Part shown: positions 17,819 to 25,062 of the stretch, in pieces | Layout of the letters: every line of letters starts with the position of its first letter | How positions within the stretch are numbered: position 1 is the stretch's first letter | Source of the DNA: Deltaproteobacteria bacterium | GTDB taxonomy: Bacteria > Myxococcota_A > Polyangia > Haliangiales > Haliangiaceae | Reading direction: 5' to 3' | DNA length: 48,188 nt | Assembly (NCBI GenBank): GCA_019237945.1 | Contig: JAFAOG010000189.1 | Coordinates: forward strand, 1 to 48,188 | Translations under genes and position numbers: made by a program | The notes under the pieces: generated by a model | Databases searched by the model: none | Seen by the model: only the letters and a program-made list of their open reading frames with translations | What the model was told of the DNA's origin: nothing

Positions 17819-18649
17819 ATGCTCGACACCCTGCTCCAGTACCTGCGGACGCCGCTGATCGTGCTGTCGGGGACTCAGGTCACGACGCTGACGCTGCTCG
17901 CGGCGCTCGCGATCGTCATCATCGCGCGGATCGCGGCCAGCATCGTGCGCCGCACCGTCGAGCGCGTGCTCGAGGCGCGCGGCCTCGACAAGGGCCTGCG
18001 CCACTCCGTCGGCAAGATCACCCACTACGTCGTGATCACGATCGGCGTGTTCGTCGCGCTCGGCACGATCGGCGTCGACACGAGCGCGATCATGGCCGGC
18101 GGCGCCGTGCTGCTCGTCGGCATCGGCTTCGGCCTCCAGAAGCTCGCCGAGAACTTCATCTCCGGCCTGCTGCTCCTGATCGAGCGCCCGGTGCGCAAGG
18201 GCGACTTCATCGACGTCGCGGGCGTGCTCGGCACCGTCGAGGACATCGGCCTGCGCGCGACCCACGTGCTCTCGCGCGACGGCGTCACCGTGATCGTGCC
18301 GAACAGCAACTTGATCAGCGGCGTCGTCATCAACCGCACCGTGCCGACGACGCACTGCCGGATCTGGATCAAGGTCGGCGTCGCGTACGGCTCGAACCTC
18401 GAGCTCGCGTGCAAGGTGCTGATCGATCTGGCGCTCGCGGATGCGGCGATCGAGCGCGAGCCCAAGCCCGAGGTGCGCCTGCAGAACTTTGGCGACTACT
18501 CGATCGAGCTCGCGCTGGTCGCGTGGATTCTCGAGGCGAAGGACGATCTCGTCGTGTCGTCGCGGTTGCGGTTCGCGATCGAGAAGGCGTTCCGCGAGCA
18601 CGCGATCGAGATGCCGCTGCCGCAGCGGGTGATCCACCAGGCGGCATGA
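17819..18649 (+). CDS. mscS: Small-conductance mechanosensitive channel, MscS family
   Basis: 276 residues, the size of E. coli MscS. Transmembrane helices lie at about residues 18-40, 64-85 and 92-112; the third carries the Gly/Ala-rich pore signature (AIMAGGAVLLVGIGFGLQKLAENFISG). The beta domain follows (ERPVRKGDFIDVAGVLGTVEDIG, then NSNLISGVVINRT) and then the alpha/beta C-terminal vestibule. The channel opens under membrane tension to release solutes during hypo-osmotic shock. Its TGA overlaps the ATG of the YcaQ-like gene (ATGA at 18646-18649), implying translational coupling. Confidence 0.94.
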   Translation: MLDTLLQYLRTPLIVLSGTQVTTLTLLAALAIVIIARIAASIVRRTVERVLEARGLDKGLRHSVGKITHYVVITIGVFVALGTIGVDTSAIMAGGAVLLVGIGFGLQKLAENFISGLLLLIERPVRKGDFIDVAGVLGTVEDIGLRATHVLSRDGVTVIVPNSNLISGVVINRTVPTTHCRIWIKVGVAYGSNLELACKVLIDLALADAAIEREPKPEVRLQNFGDYSIELALVAWILEAKDDLVVSSRLRFAIEKAFREHAIEMPLPQRVIHQAA

Positions 18650-19836
18650 AGGTCTCGCTCGCCGAGGCGCGTGCGTACGCGATCACCGCGCAGCAGCTCG
18701 CCGGTCCGCGCGAACAGCCCGCCGGACGGAAGGAGCTGCGCGCGCTCGTCGAGAGGCTCGGCGTCGTCCAGATCGACTCCGTCAACGTGCTCGTGCGCTC
18801 GCACTACCTGCCCGCGTTCTCGCGCCTCGGCCCGTACGACACGGCCGACCTCGATCGCCTCGCGCATCGCGCGCCGCGGGCGCTGTTCGAGTACTGGGGC
18901 CACGAGGCGTCGCTGCTGCCGGTCGATCTGCAGCCGCTATTCCGGTGGCGGATGGCGCGCGCAAAGCTTCACGCGTGGGGCCACATCAAGCGCATGATCA
19001 CCGAGAAGCCCGAGGTAGTCGCGCAGGTGTTCGCGGCGGTACGGGACCGGGCGCCCGTCTCGGCGGGCGAGATCGAGGTCGGCGCCGCGAAGGCGAAGAA
19101 GGGATGGTGGGAGTGGTCCGATGCGAAGAGCGCGATCGAGTGGCTGTTCTGGAGCGGCCAGGTCACGAGCGCGGCGCGTCGCGGCTTCGAGCGACTCTAC
19201 GACCTGCCCGAGCGCGTGCTGCCGAAGCGCGTGATCGACACGCCGACTCCGAGCGACGCCGACGCGCACATCGCGCTGATCGAGCGCAGCGCACGCGCGA
19301 TCGGCGTCGGCACGATCAACGACCTGCGCGACTACTACCGCTTGAAGCCGGGCGATGCGAAGCCGGCCGTCGAGGCGCTCGTCGAGCGCGGCGTGCTCGT
19401 GCCGATCACCGTCGAGGGCTGGAAGCAGCCGGCCTATCGCCATCGCGCGGCGCGCGCGGTGAGGCCGCCCAAGGAGCGCGGCGCGCTGCTGTCACCGTTC
19501 GACTCGCTGATCTGGTTTCGCGAGCGCACCGAGCGGCTGTTCGGCATGAAGTTCCGGCTCGAGATCTACACGCCCGGCCCCAAGCGCGTGCACGGCTACT
19601 ACGTGCTGCCGTTCCTGCTCGGCGATGCGCTGGTCGCGCGCGTCGATCTCAAGGCGGATCGCCAGGCGGGTGTGCTGCGCGTGCAGGCGTCGCACGCGGA
19701 ACCGCACGCCGACAAGCGCAAGACAGCCACCGCTCTCGCCGGGGAGCTAGCCCGGATGGCGCGGTGGCTGGGACTTGCGACGGTCGTGGTCGAGCGTCGC
19801 GGCGATCTGGCGCGCGAGCTCGGCCGAGCGATCTAG
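18646..19836 (+). CDS. YcaQ-type winged-helix DNA glycosylase
   Basis: 396 residues, typical of the HTH_42/YcaQ (AlkX) family that excises alkylated bases and unhooks interstrand crosslinks. The catalytic-region motif VVQIDSVNVLVRSHYLPAF (family QxD-containing) is near residue 43, followed by FEYWGHEASLLP, characteristic of the family, and by winged-helix segments; the C-terminal part (GYYVLPFLLGDALVARVDLKADR) is the family's beta-rich domain. Coupled to mscS upstream. The TAG stop shares a CTAG with the stop of the convergent small gene at 19833. The enzyme acts in the cytosol on DNA; no other repair gene adjoins it. Confidence 0.9.
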   Translation: MKVSLAEARAYAITAQQLAGPREQPAGRKELRALVERLGVVQIDSVNVLVRSHYLPAFSRLGPYDTADLDRLAHRAPRALFEYWGHEASLLPVDLQPLFRWRMARAKLHAWGHIKRMITEKPEVVAQVFAAVRDRAPVSAGEIEVGAAKAKKGWWEWSDAKSAIEWLFWSGQVTSAARRGFERLYDLPERVLPKRVIDTPTPSDADAHIALIERSARAIGVGTINDLRDYYRLKPGDAKPAVEALVERGVLVPITVEGWKQPAYRHRAARAVRPPKERGALLSPFDSLIWFRERTERLFGMKFRLEIYTPGPKRVHGYYVLPFLLGDALVARVDLKADRQAGVLRVQASHAEPHADKRKTATALAGELARMARWLGLATVVVERRGDLARELGRAI

Positions 19837-20036
19837 CGCTCGTCGACGAAGTGCATCGCGATCGCGCCGACGAGCACGCCGACGGCAAACACGATCCACG
19901 GCGACGACCGCACCGCGGTGGTGACCGTGCGGCGATCGACATCACCGAGGCGATTCTCGACCTTCATGCGCATGTCGCCGACCCGCTGGCCGACGAACTC
20001 GCGAACGTCTTCGATGTTCTTGCCCAGGGTTCCCAT
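19833..20036 (-). CDS. Small single-pass membrane protein (DUF883/YqjD-like)
   Basis: 67 residues with AGGAGG five bases before the ATG. The N-terminal 40 residues are polar and helical (NIEDVREFVGQRVGDMRMKVENRL), followed by one transmembrane helix (WIVFAVGVLVGAIAMHF) and a short DER end. This soluble-helix plus C-terminal anchor layout is that of YqjD/ElaB-like proteins, which tether ribosomes or other partners to the inner membrane, but the sequence similarity is weak. Convergent with the YcaQ-like gene and divergent from the flavoprotein gene at 20104. Confidence 0.6.
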   Translation of the reverse strand: MGTLGKNIEDVREFVGQRVGDMRMKVENRLGDVDRRTVTTAVRSSPWIVFAVGVLVGAIAMHFVDER

Positions 20037-20103
20037 GTGTCCTCCTGAGTGTGGAGAACGTGCAGTGCGTGTACCTAGCACGCGTGTTGCTAGTTCTCCT
20101 GAG

Positions 20104-21561
20104 GTGAACCGACGACGTCTCGTAACTGCCGGAGCTCTCATCGGAACGACGGCCGCGACCGTGGCGCTCGGGCGCAGCATCGTGCGCAAGCGCCGCGCCG
20201 AACGGCAAACGATCCAGTGCGAGGTGATGGCTCCGGAGGCGGTCGCCGCTGCGCACCGCGCCAAGGTCGAGCGCATCGCCGCTCAGCTGCGCGCCCATGA
20301 CGCGAGCAAACCGGTGTCGCTGCGCAAGAAGGCGCCGCCGCACCAGGTGCCGAAGGGCGGCGATCTGCGCCGGCGCGACACCAAGATCGACATCAGCGAC
20401 CTCACGGCGATCCTCTCCGTCGACCCGGTCAAGCGGCTGTGCGTCGCGGAGAGCGGAGTGATGTTCTGCGACCTCGTCGAGGCGACGCTGCGCCACGGCC
20501 TCGTGCCGATCGTCGTCCCCGAGCTCAAGACGATCACGATCGGCGGCGCGGTCAGCGGCTGCTCGATCGAGTCGATGTCGTACCGCTACGGCGGCTTCCA
20601 CGACACGTGCACCGAGTACGAGGTGATCACCGCAAATGGCGACGTCCTCGTCTGCACGCCCGACAACGACTACGACCTCGTGTTCCAGATGATCCACGGC
20701 TCGTTCGGCACGCTCGGTGTGCTGAGCAAGCTGACGTTCCGGCTCGTGCCCGCGAAGCCCTACGTCTGCATCGACTACGAAACCTACGGCTCGCTCGACG
20801 AGTACCGCACCGCGATCAAGCGCCACTTCGACACGCAGGATGTCGACTTCATGGACGGCATCATGCACCGGCCCGACAAGCTGGTGCTGTGCGTCGGCAA
20901 GTTCGTCGACGAGGCGCCGTACACGTCGAAGTACGACTGGACGAAGGTCTACTGGGAGAGCACCGGCACGCGCCTCACCGACTACATGACAACGCCGGAC
21001 TACTTCTTCCGCTACGACCGCGGCGTCACCAACGTGCACCCGAAGTCATGGCTCGGCCGCGCGCTGTTCGGCAAGTTCATGGGCTCTGGCAACACGCTGC
21101 GGCTCGCCGACAAGCTCAACTTCCTGTTCAAGACCGACAAGCCGACGGTGACGCTCGACGTGTTCCTGCCATTCTCGAAGGTCCCCGCGTTCCTCGAGTG
21201 GTGGCAGAAGGAGATCGGGTTCTTCCCGCTGTGGTGCGTGCCCTACAAGCGCGTGCACGACTACGAATGGCTCGACGACTCGTTCTACGCGAACATGAAG
21301 GACGAGCTGTTCCTCGATCTCGCGATCTACGGCCTCGAGCAGACCGACGACCGCAACATCCACCGCCTGATCGAGGAGAAGCTGCGCGAGCTCGGCGGGG
21401 TGAAGACGCTGATCTCGCACAACTACTACTCGCGGGACGAGTTCTGGTCGATCTGGAACAAGCGCAACTACGATCAGGTCAAGGCGATCACGGATCCCCG
21501 CAACGTGTTCCGCGACCTCTACACGAAGACCTGTCGCGCGGCGATGGGCCTCGCGGAGTAG
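20104..21561 (+). CDS. FAD-linked oxidoreductase similar to delta-24-sterol reductase (DHCR24/DWARF1)
   Basis: 485 residues from GTG 20104. The N-terminus, NRRRLVTAGALIGTTAATVALG, looks like a signal anchor with a Tat-like arginine cluster. The PCMH-type FAD domain contains GLVPIVVPELKTITIGGAV then SGCSIESMSYRYGGFHDTC, which parallels DHCR24 (its PELDDLTVGG, GIESSSHKYG segment). GSFGTLGVLSKLTF is the second FAD half. The C-terminal part is rich in aromatic residues (DYEWLDDSFYANMKDELFLDL), also typical of DHCR24. The eukaryotic enzyme reduces the C24 double bond of sterols; a few myxobacteria make sterols, so this is a plausible sterol enzyme, but no cyclase gene is in the window. Confidence 0.85.
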   Translation: MNRRRLVTAGALIGTTAATVALGRSIVRKRRAERQTIQCEVMAPEAVAAAHRAKVERIAAQLRAHDASKPVSLRKKAPPHQVPKGGDLRRRDTKIDISDLTAILSVDPVKRLCVAESGVMFCDLVEATLRHGLVPIVVPELKTITIGGAVSGCSIESMSYRYGGFHDTCTEYEVITANGDVLVCTPDNDYDLVFQMIHGSFGTLGVLSKLTFRLVPAKPYVCIDYETYGSLDEYRTAIKRHFDTQDVDFMDGIMHRPDKLVLCVGKFVDEAPYTSKYDWTKVYWESTGTRLTDYMTTPDYFFRYDRGVTNVHPKSWLGRALFGKFMGSGNTLRLADKLNFLFKTDKPTVTLDVFLPFSKVPAFLEWWQKEIGFFPLWCVPYKRVHDYEWLDDSFYANMKDELFLDLAIYGLEQTDDRNIHRLIEEKLRELGGVKTLISHNYYSRDEFWSIWNKRNYDQVKAITDPRNVFRDLYTKTCRAAMGLAE

Positions 21562-21567
21562 CGCGAC

Positions 21568-21732
21568 TCAGTCGAAGCCGCGGCAGCACGGATCATCCGG
21601 CTCGCCGCCGATCCAGCGCCGGTGCGCCTCGGCGCGCTCGGCCACACGCGTCCGCTCACGCCCCGCGTCGCGTTCCTGTGCCTCGATCGTACGTAGCTGG
21701 GCGGTGGTCGGACGCTGCTTGCTGTCGCTCAT
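21568..21732 (-). CDS. Small hypothetical protein
   Basis: A 54-residue open frame starting MSDSKQRPTTAQLRTIEAQE, highly charged and helical (many Glu, Arg and Gln) and ending PDDPCCRGFD with a cysteine pair. It fills the gap between the flavoprotein gene (stop 21561) and the DUF3332 gene (start 21771), transcribed away from the latter. There is no clear Shine-Dalgarno, and at this size in GC-rich DNA chance cannot be excluded. No family recognised. Confidence 0.35.
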   Translation of the reverse strand: MSDSKQRPTTAQLRTIEAQERDAGRERTRVAERAEAHRRWIGGEPDDPCCRGFD

Positions 21733-21770
21733 GATGAGAACTGTGAGCTGCAATCGGTATGCTCGCGGCC

Positions 21771-22013
21771 ATGAAGACCCAGCGCATCATGGCTCTCTCA
21801 CTGACGGCCGCCCTCGCAACCGGCTGCTACGGCAGCTACGGCGCGTTCCACGCCGTACACCGCTGGAATGGTCACGCGACCGAGAACAAGATCGCGAACT
21901 CGGCGATCCATCTCGGCATGTGGATCCTCCCGATCTATCCGCTCTGCCTGCTGGGCGACTTTCTCGTCTTCAACAACATCGAGTTCTTGACCGGCACGCC
22001 CGTGTTCCGCTGA
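21771..22013 (+). CDS. DUF3332-type small lipoprotein
   Basis: 80 residues from ATG 21771, giving a lipoprotein signal (MKTQRIMALSLTAALATGC, then YGSYGAF). The rest matches the DUF3332 pattern: WNGHATENK, a hydrophobic segment (MWILPIYPLCLLGDFLVFN) and NNIEFLTGTP near the end. Family members are small envelope proteins found across bacteria; the function is not known. An ATG twelve bases upstream is a less likely start because it lengthens the signal region without need. Confidence 0.78.
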   Translation: MKTQRIMALSLTAALATGCYGSYGAFHAVHRWNGHATENKIANSAIHLGMWILPIYPLCLLGDFLVFNNIEFLTGTPVFR

Positions 22014-22117
22014 CCGAGCGCACACGCCCGCCGGCGCCAAGGAGCACGCTCTGATCCGACGCAGATCACTAGAAACACGTGTGGCGCGCGGGCCCCCATG
22101 TTGCAGGCGGGCACGGC

Positions 22118-22816
22118 ATGAAAAAACTCACCGCGTTTGCATTTGCCGCGCTTCTCGCGGCGCCGTTCGCCGCCTCGGCGGACGACACGAAGACGGGCTC
22201 GACGAAGACGGGCTCGACGAACACGACCGACAAGTCGAAGGCGACCGACAAGACGAACGACACCAACTCGAACGTGCCGACGAACAAGTCGGGCACCGAC
22301 AAGACGGCCGGCACGTCGACGACCGCCGCGTCGAAGGAAAAGATCAGCGCGGGCGATCTCCAGGTGATGGCGCAGATGCATCACGTCAACCAGATGGAGA
22401 TCGCGATGGGCAACGTCGCCCAGACGAAGAGCACGACCCAGGCGGTCAAGTCGTACGGCAAGATGCTCGTCACCGATCACCAGTCGGCCGACAAGGATCT
22501 GCTCGCGCTTGCGAAGAAGCACGGCCAGACGATCCCCGCGTTCAAGCCGACGAACGAAGCCGATCAGAAGGACGAGAAGGACGACGCCGACATGGCCGCC
22601 CACGTCAAGACGCTCAAGGGCGCCGACTTCGACAAGGACTTCCTGTCGATGATGGTCCAGGGTCACGAGAAGGTCCTCGCGAAGCTCGACACCGCGATGG
22701 GCATGGTCACGAGCGACGAGCTGAAGACGGCGATCCAGAACGTCAAGCCGACGGTCCAGAAGCACGCGGACACCGCGCGCGACCTGCAGAAGAACACGAC
22801 AACGTCGATGAAGTAA
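22118..22816 (+). CDS. DUF4142 (ferritin-like four-helix) exported protein
   Basis: 232 residues from ATG 22118 with a Sec signal peptide ending at ASA. A Thr/Lys/Asn/Ser-rich low-complexity linker (residues about 20-80, with repeated KTGST) precedes a helical domain with MHHVNQMEIAMGNVAQ, VKSYGKMLVTDHQSADKDL and MVQGHEKVLAKLD, the DUF4142 pattern with conserved His/Glu/Asp positions resembling a ferritin-like bundle. Periplasmic. In other species members are often stress-related, but no reaction is established. The frame extends upstream to 22079 without a better start. Confidence 0.84.
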   Translation: MKKLTAFAFAALLAAPFAASADDTKTGSTKTGSTNTTDKSKATDKTNDTNSNVPTNKSGTDKTAGTSTTAASKEKISAGDLQVMAQMHHVNQMEIAMGNVAQTKSTTQAVKSYGKMLVTDHQSADKDLLALAKKHGQTIPAFKPTNEADQKDEKDDADMAAHVKTLKGADFDKDFLSMMVQGHEKVLAKLDTAMGMVTSDELKTAIQNVKPTVQKHADTARDLQKNTTTSMK

Positions 22817-22928
22817 CGGCAACTCGGGTGGCCTGGGAGAGTCGCAGGGACTGCTCCCCCACCCGCTGCCCACAATCGGTCGCGGTCTCGTCGAGAACGC
22901 CCCGATTTTCTGCACGCATCGCGCACGT

Positions 22929-22959
22929 GATTGCACGACGCGATCTGGCGATTGCACGA
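22929..22959 (+). promoter_or_regulatory. Direct repeat GATTGCACGA x2, 21 bp spacing
   Basis: GATTGCACGA at 22929-22938 and 22950-22959, starts 21 bp apart (two helical turns), ending 47 bases before the GTG of the RlpA-like gene. Looks like a tandem regulator-binding site. Confidence 0.4.
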
Positions 22960-23005
22960 GGTGGTTCGCGTAGTTGAGGCACGGTCGCTGCAATTCGGCG
23001 GCGCC

Positions 23006-23878
23006 GTGCGCAAACTAGCCCTCCTCGCGATCACCCTCGGGGCCTGTACGGCCAATGTCGATACCTTCGAGGACTCGGACTCGACCTCGGGTACCAGCAT
23101 CATCGCCGAGCCGCATCTCAGCGGCTGCCACGGCCACGCGTCCTCGTCAGTTCCGAGCGATGGCCGCTACGTGATGACGACATTCGGCGGCGGCGCCGAC
23201 AACCAGCGCATGTCGTGCGGCGGCTACGCCGACGGCACCGGCTGGTACGCGGCCTCGCGGCAGCGCTACGGCTGCGGCGCGCACCTGCAGGTCGAGGCGA
23301 ACGGCAACTGCGTCGTCCTCGAAGCGCAGGACTACGGCCCCGACGTCTGCGTCGAGTCGGCGGCACACATGCCGATCCTCGACATGTCGCCGCGCGCGTC
23401 GAAAGCGCTCTACGGCGTCTCGGGCGCGGGCTGGAGCGATCACCTCACCGTGACCGTCACCGAGGTGTCGTCGTCGACGCCGCTCGGCCCGTGCACGGCC
23501 GGTGGCGGCGGCGGCGGCGGTGGTGGTGGCGGCGGCGGCGGCGGCAGTGGTGGCGGCGGCGGCGCGACGAGCTGCTCGAGCTCGACGCTCGATCGCGACG
23601 TCGATGACGGCACGTGCGTGCAGTCGGCGAGCGACGGCGCCTGGTATCAGTGCAGCAGCGGCGCGTGGGTCGCGAAGTCGTCGAGCGCGGGCTGCGCGAC
23701 GGCGTACGGCTACTGCACCTCGGCAACGCTGGGCACGAGCGTCCCGCCGCGCACGTGCGTGCAGTCGGCGTCGACGAGCACCTGGTACCAGTGCAACGGC
23801 CAGTCGTGGGTGAAGCCGGTCGATACGGCGACGCAGAGCGGTCCGATCGGCGCCTGCTCGTCGTGGCACGCGCTGTGA
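23006..23878 (+). CDS. RlpA/expansin-like barrel lipoprotein with poly-Gly linker and two Cys repeats
   Basis: 290 residues from GTG 23006 (VRKLALLAITLGAC lipobox). Residues about 50-160 look like a double-psi beta-barrel: RMSCGGYADGTGWYAAS, GNCVVLEAQDYGPDVCVES and HMPILDMSPRASKALYG, the last being the RlpA/EG45-like DLSPxAF/L block with its Asp. Next come 15 glycines, a serine and 5 more glycines (23501-23563), then two copies of a short Cys module (TLDRDVDDGTCVQSAS then WYQCSSGAWV; TLGTSVPPRTCVQSAS then WYQCNGQSWV), probably binding wall polymer. RlpA-type barrels cleave or bind peptidoglycan. Two 10-base direct repeats lie 48-77 bases upstream. Confidence 0.76.
   Translation: MRKLALLAITLGACTANVDTFEDSDSTSGTSIIAEPHLSGCHGHASSSVPSDGRYVMTTFGGGADNQRMSCGGYADGTGWYAASRQRYGCGAHLQVEANGNCVVLEAQDYGPDVCVESAAHMPILDMSPRASKALYGVSGAGWSDHLTVTVTEVSSSTPLGPCTAGGGGGGGGGGGGGGGSGGGGGATSCSSSTLDRDVDDGTCVQSASDGAWYQCSSGAWVAKSSSAGCATAYGYCTSATLGTSVPPRTCVQSASTSTWYQCNGQSWVKPVDTATQSGPIGACSSWHAL
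23501..23563 (+). repeat. GGC/GGT trinucleotide tract encoding poly-glycine
   Basis: Twenty-one in-frame codons, 15 glycine codons, one AGT serine, then 5 glycine codons, using GGC mostly and GGT five times. It is a low-complexity tract likely to vary in length by slippage and links the barrel to the Cys modules of the enclosing gene. Confidence 0.9.
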
Positions 23879-23893
23879 GCGTATCCTTCGGCG

Positions 23894-24355
23894 ATGCCGA
23901 AGGTTGATGTGCAGGCGGCGCCGCGCCGCATGGGTTCGAAATATCCAGCGCCGTTCGATGCGCCATGCGCGGAACGCGTGCGCACGCGGCTCGGCGACGC
24001 GGGCGGGCTCACGCAGTTCGGCGTGAACCTGCTCGAGCTGCCGCCGGGCGCGTGGTCGAGTCAGCGCCACTGGCACAGCGACGAGGACGAGCTCGTGTAC
24101 GTCCTCGCAGGCGAGGTCACGCTCGTCACCAACGACGGCGAGCACGTGCTGCGCGCTGGCGACTGCGCGGCGTTCCCGAAGGGCGACGCGAACGGTCACC
24201 AGCTGATCAATCGCTCGGCCAGCGTCGCGCGCGTGATCGAGGTCGGCGGGCGCTCGGAGGTCGACGTGTGCCGCTATCCCGACATCGACCTCGAGATCGA
24301 CGCGCGAGTCGGTCAGTTCACGCACCGCGATGGCACACCGTATCCCGAGACTTGA
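23894..24355 (+). CDS. Cupin-domain protein
   Basis: 153 residues forming a single cupin barrel. Motif 1 is seen as QRHWHSDEDELVYVLAGEV (His-x-His with the downstream Glu, metal ligands) and motif 2 as GDCAAFPKGDANGHQLIN (Pro-Gly turn and last His). The C-terminal strand region has VDVCRYPDIDLEID, seen in cupins annotated as transcriptional-regulator-like or sugar-binding small cupins. No signal peptide, so cytosolic. Starts 15 bases after the preceding gene. Metal-dependent enzyme or binding protein; substrate unknown. Confidence 0.85.
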   Translation: MPKVDVQAAPRRMGSKYPAPFDAPCAERVRTRLGDAGGLTQFGVNLLELPPGAWSSQRHWHSDEDELVYVLAGEVTLVTNDGEHVLRAGDCAAFPKGDANGHQLINRSASVARVIEVGGRSEVDVCRYPDIDLEIDARVGQFTHRDGTPYPET

Positions 24356-24385
24356 CGGACGCGCGGTCGTGGTTATCGAGGGAGC

Positions 24386-24616
24386 ATGCGAAAGCTCCTC
24401 CCGCTCCTCGCCGCGACCATGACCGTGACGGCGATCATCATGTCGTCCGGTGCTGCTTATGCTCAGCAGGCGCGCGAGATGCGCGTGCTGCAGAACCCGT
24501 CGGCGGAGATCCTGCGGATTCACGCGAGCGTGCAGGTCGAGATGCAATCGGTCACCGATGCGCCGAGCGTGCCGCCGTTCTACTGGGCGCCGTCGGCGAC
24601 GACGAAGCGCGGATAA
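24386..24616 (+). CDS. Small exported protein of unknown function
   Basis: 76 residues with GAGGGAGC before the ATG and a clear Sec signal peptide (MRKLLPLLAATMTVTAIIMSSGAAYA). The mature 50 residues (QQAREMRVLQNPSAEILRIHASVQVEMQSVTDAP) have no recognised motif and end in a basic TTKRG. It follows the cupin gene by 30 bases and is convergent with the GAF-domain gene. Confidence 0.6.
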   Translation: MRKLLPLLAATMTVTAIIMSSGAAYAQQAREMRVLQNPSAEILRIHASVQVEMQSVTDAPSVPPFYWAPSATTKRG

Positions 24617-24639
24617 CGACGAGCGTCGCGGGATCGCGA

Positions 24640-25056
24640 CTACGGCAGCGCGGCCGCGTCTCGCGCGATCGCATCGAGCGTCGCGTCGTCGAGCACGCGC
24701 TCGTCCATCCACGCCAGGCCGACCACCGCGCGCACTGCGCCGCTGCGATCGTGGACCGGCAGTGCGACCGCCGCTCGCGCGTCGACCGCCTTCGCGCCCG
24801 GCTTCACCGCGCCGGAGTTGTCGTCCTTGAGGTTGCAGGTCTGGATCGGCTTGTCGTGCTGCCACGCGAGGCCGGCCATGCCCTTGCCGATCGGGATCGC
24901 GGCCGTGACTTCCTGCACCTTCGGCGGGATGTTGTGCGCCGCCTTGATCGCGAGCACGCCGTCCTGCACGACGTGGACGGTTCCTGCTACAGCTGCGTGA
25001 CGGCCGAGCAGATCGCGAAGCCAGCTGTTTAGCGTTTCGTCGAGCACGGGTACCAT
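24640..25056 (-). CDS. GAF-domain protein
   Basis: 138 residues from the ATG at 25056; the minus frame remains open far upstream but only over the acyl-CoA dehydrogenase gene. The whole protein is one GAF domain: an N-terminal helix, TVHVVQDGVLAIKAAHNIP, IPIGKGMAGLAWQHDKPIQTCNL, DARAAVALPVHDRSGAVRAVVGLAW and a final helix. The free cysteine in QTCNL is at a position used by some redox- or NO-responsive GAF proteins, but no cofactor can be assigned. Divergent from the acyl-CoA dehydrogenase with six bases between the start codons, so they share a promoter region. Confidence 0.82.
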   Translation of the reverse strand: MVPVLDETLNSWLRDLLGRHAAVAGTVHVVQDGVLAIKAAHNIPPKVQEVTAAIPIGKGMAGLAWQHDKPIQTCNLKDDNSGAVKPGAKAVDARAAVALPVHDRSGAVRAVVGLAWMDERVLDDATLDAIARDAAALP

Positions 25057-25062
25057 CCTGCC

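Noticed and set aside
17780-18637. Upstream extension of the S9 peptidase frame
   Set aside because: It overlies mscS, and a signal peptide begins at 17779.
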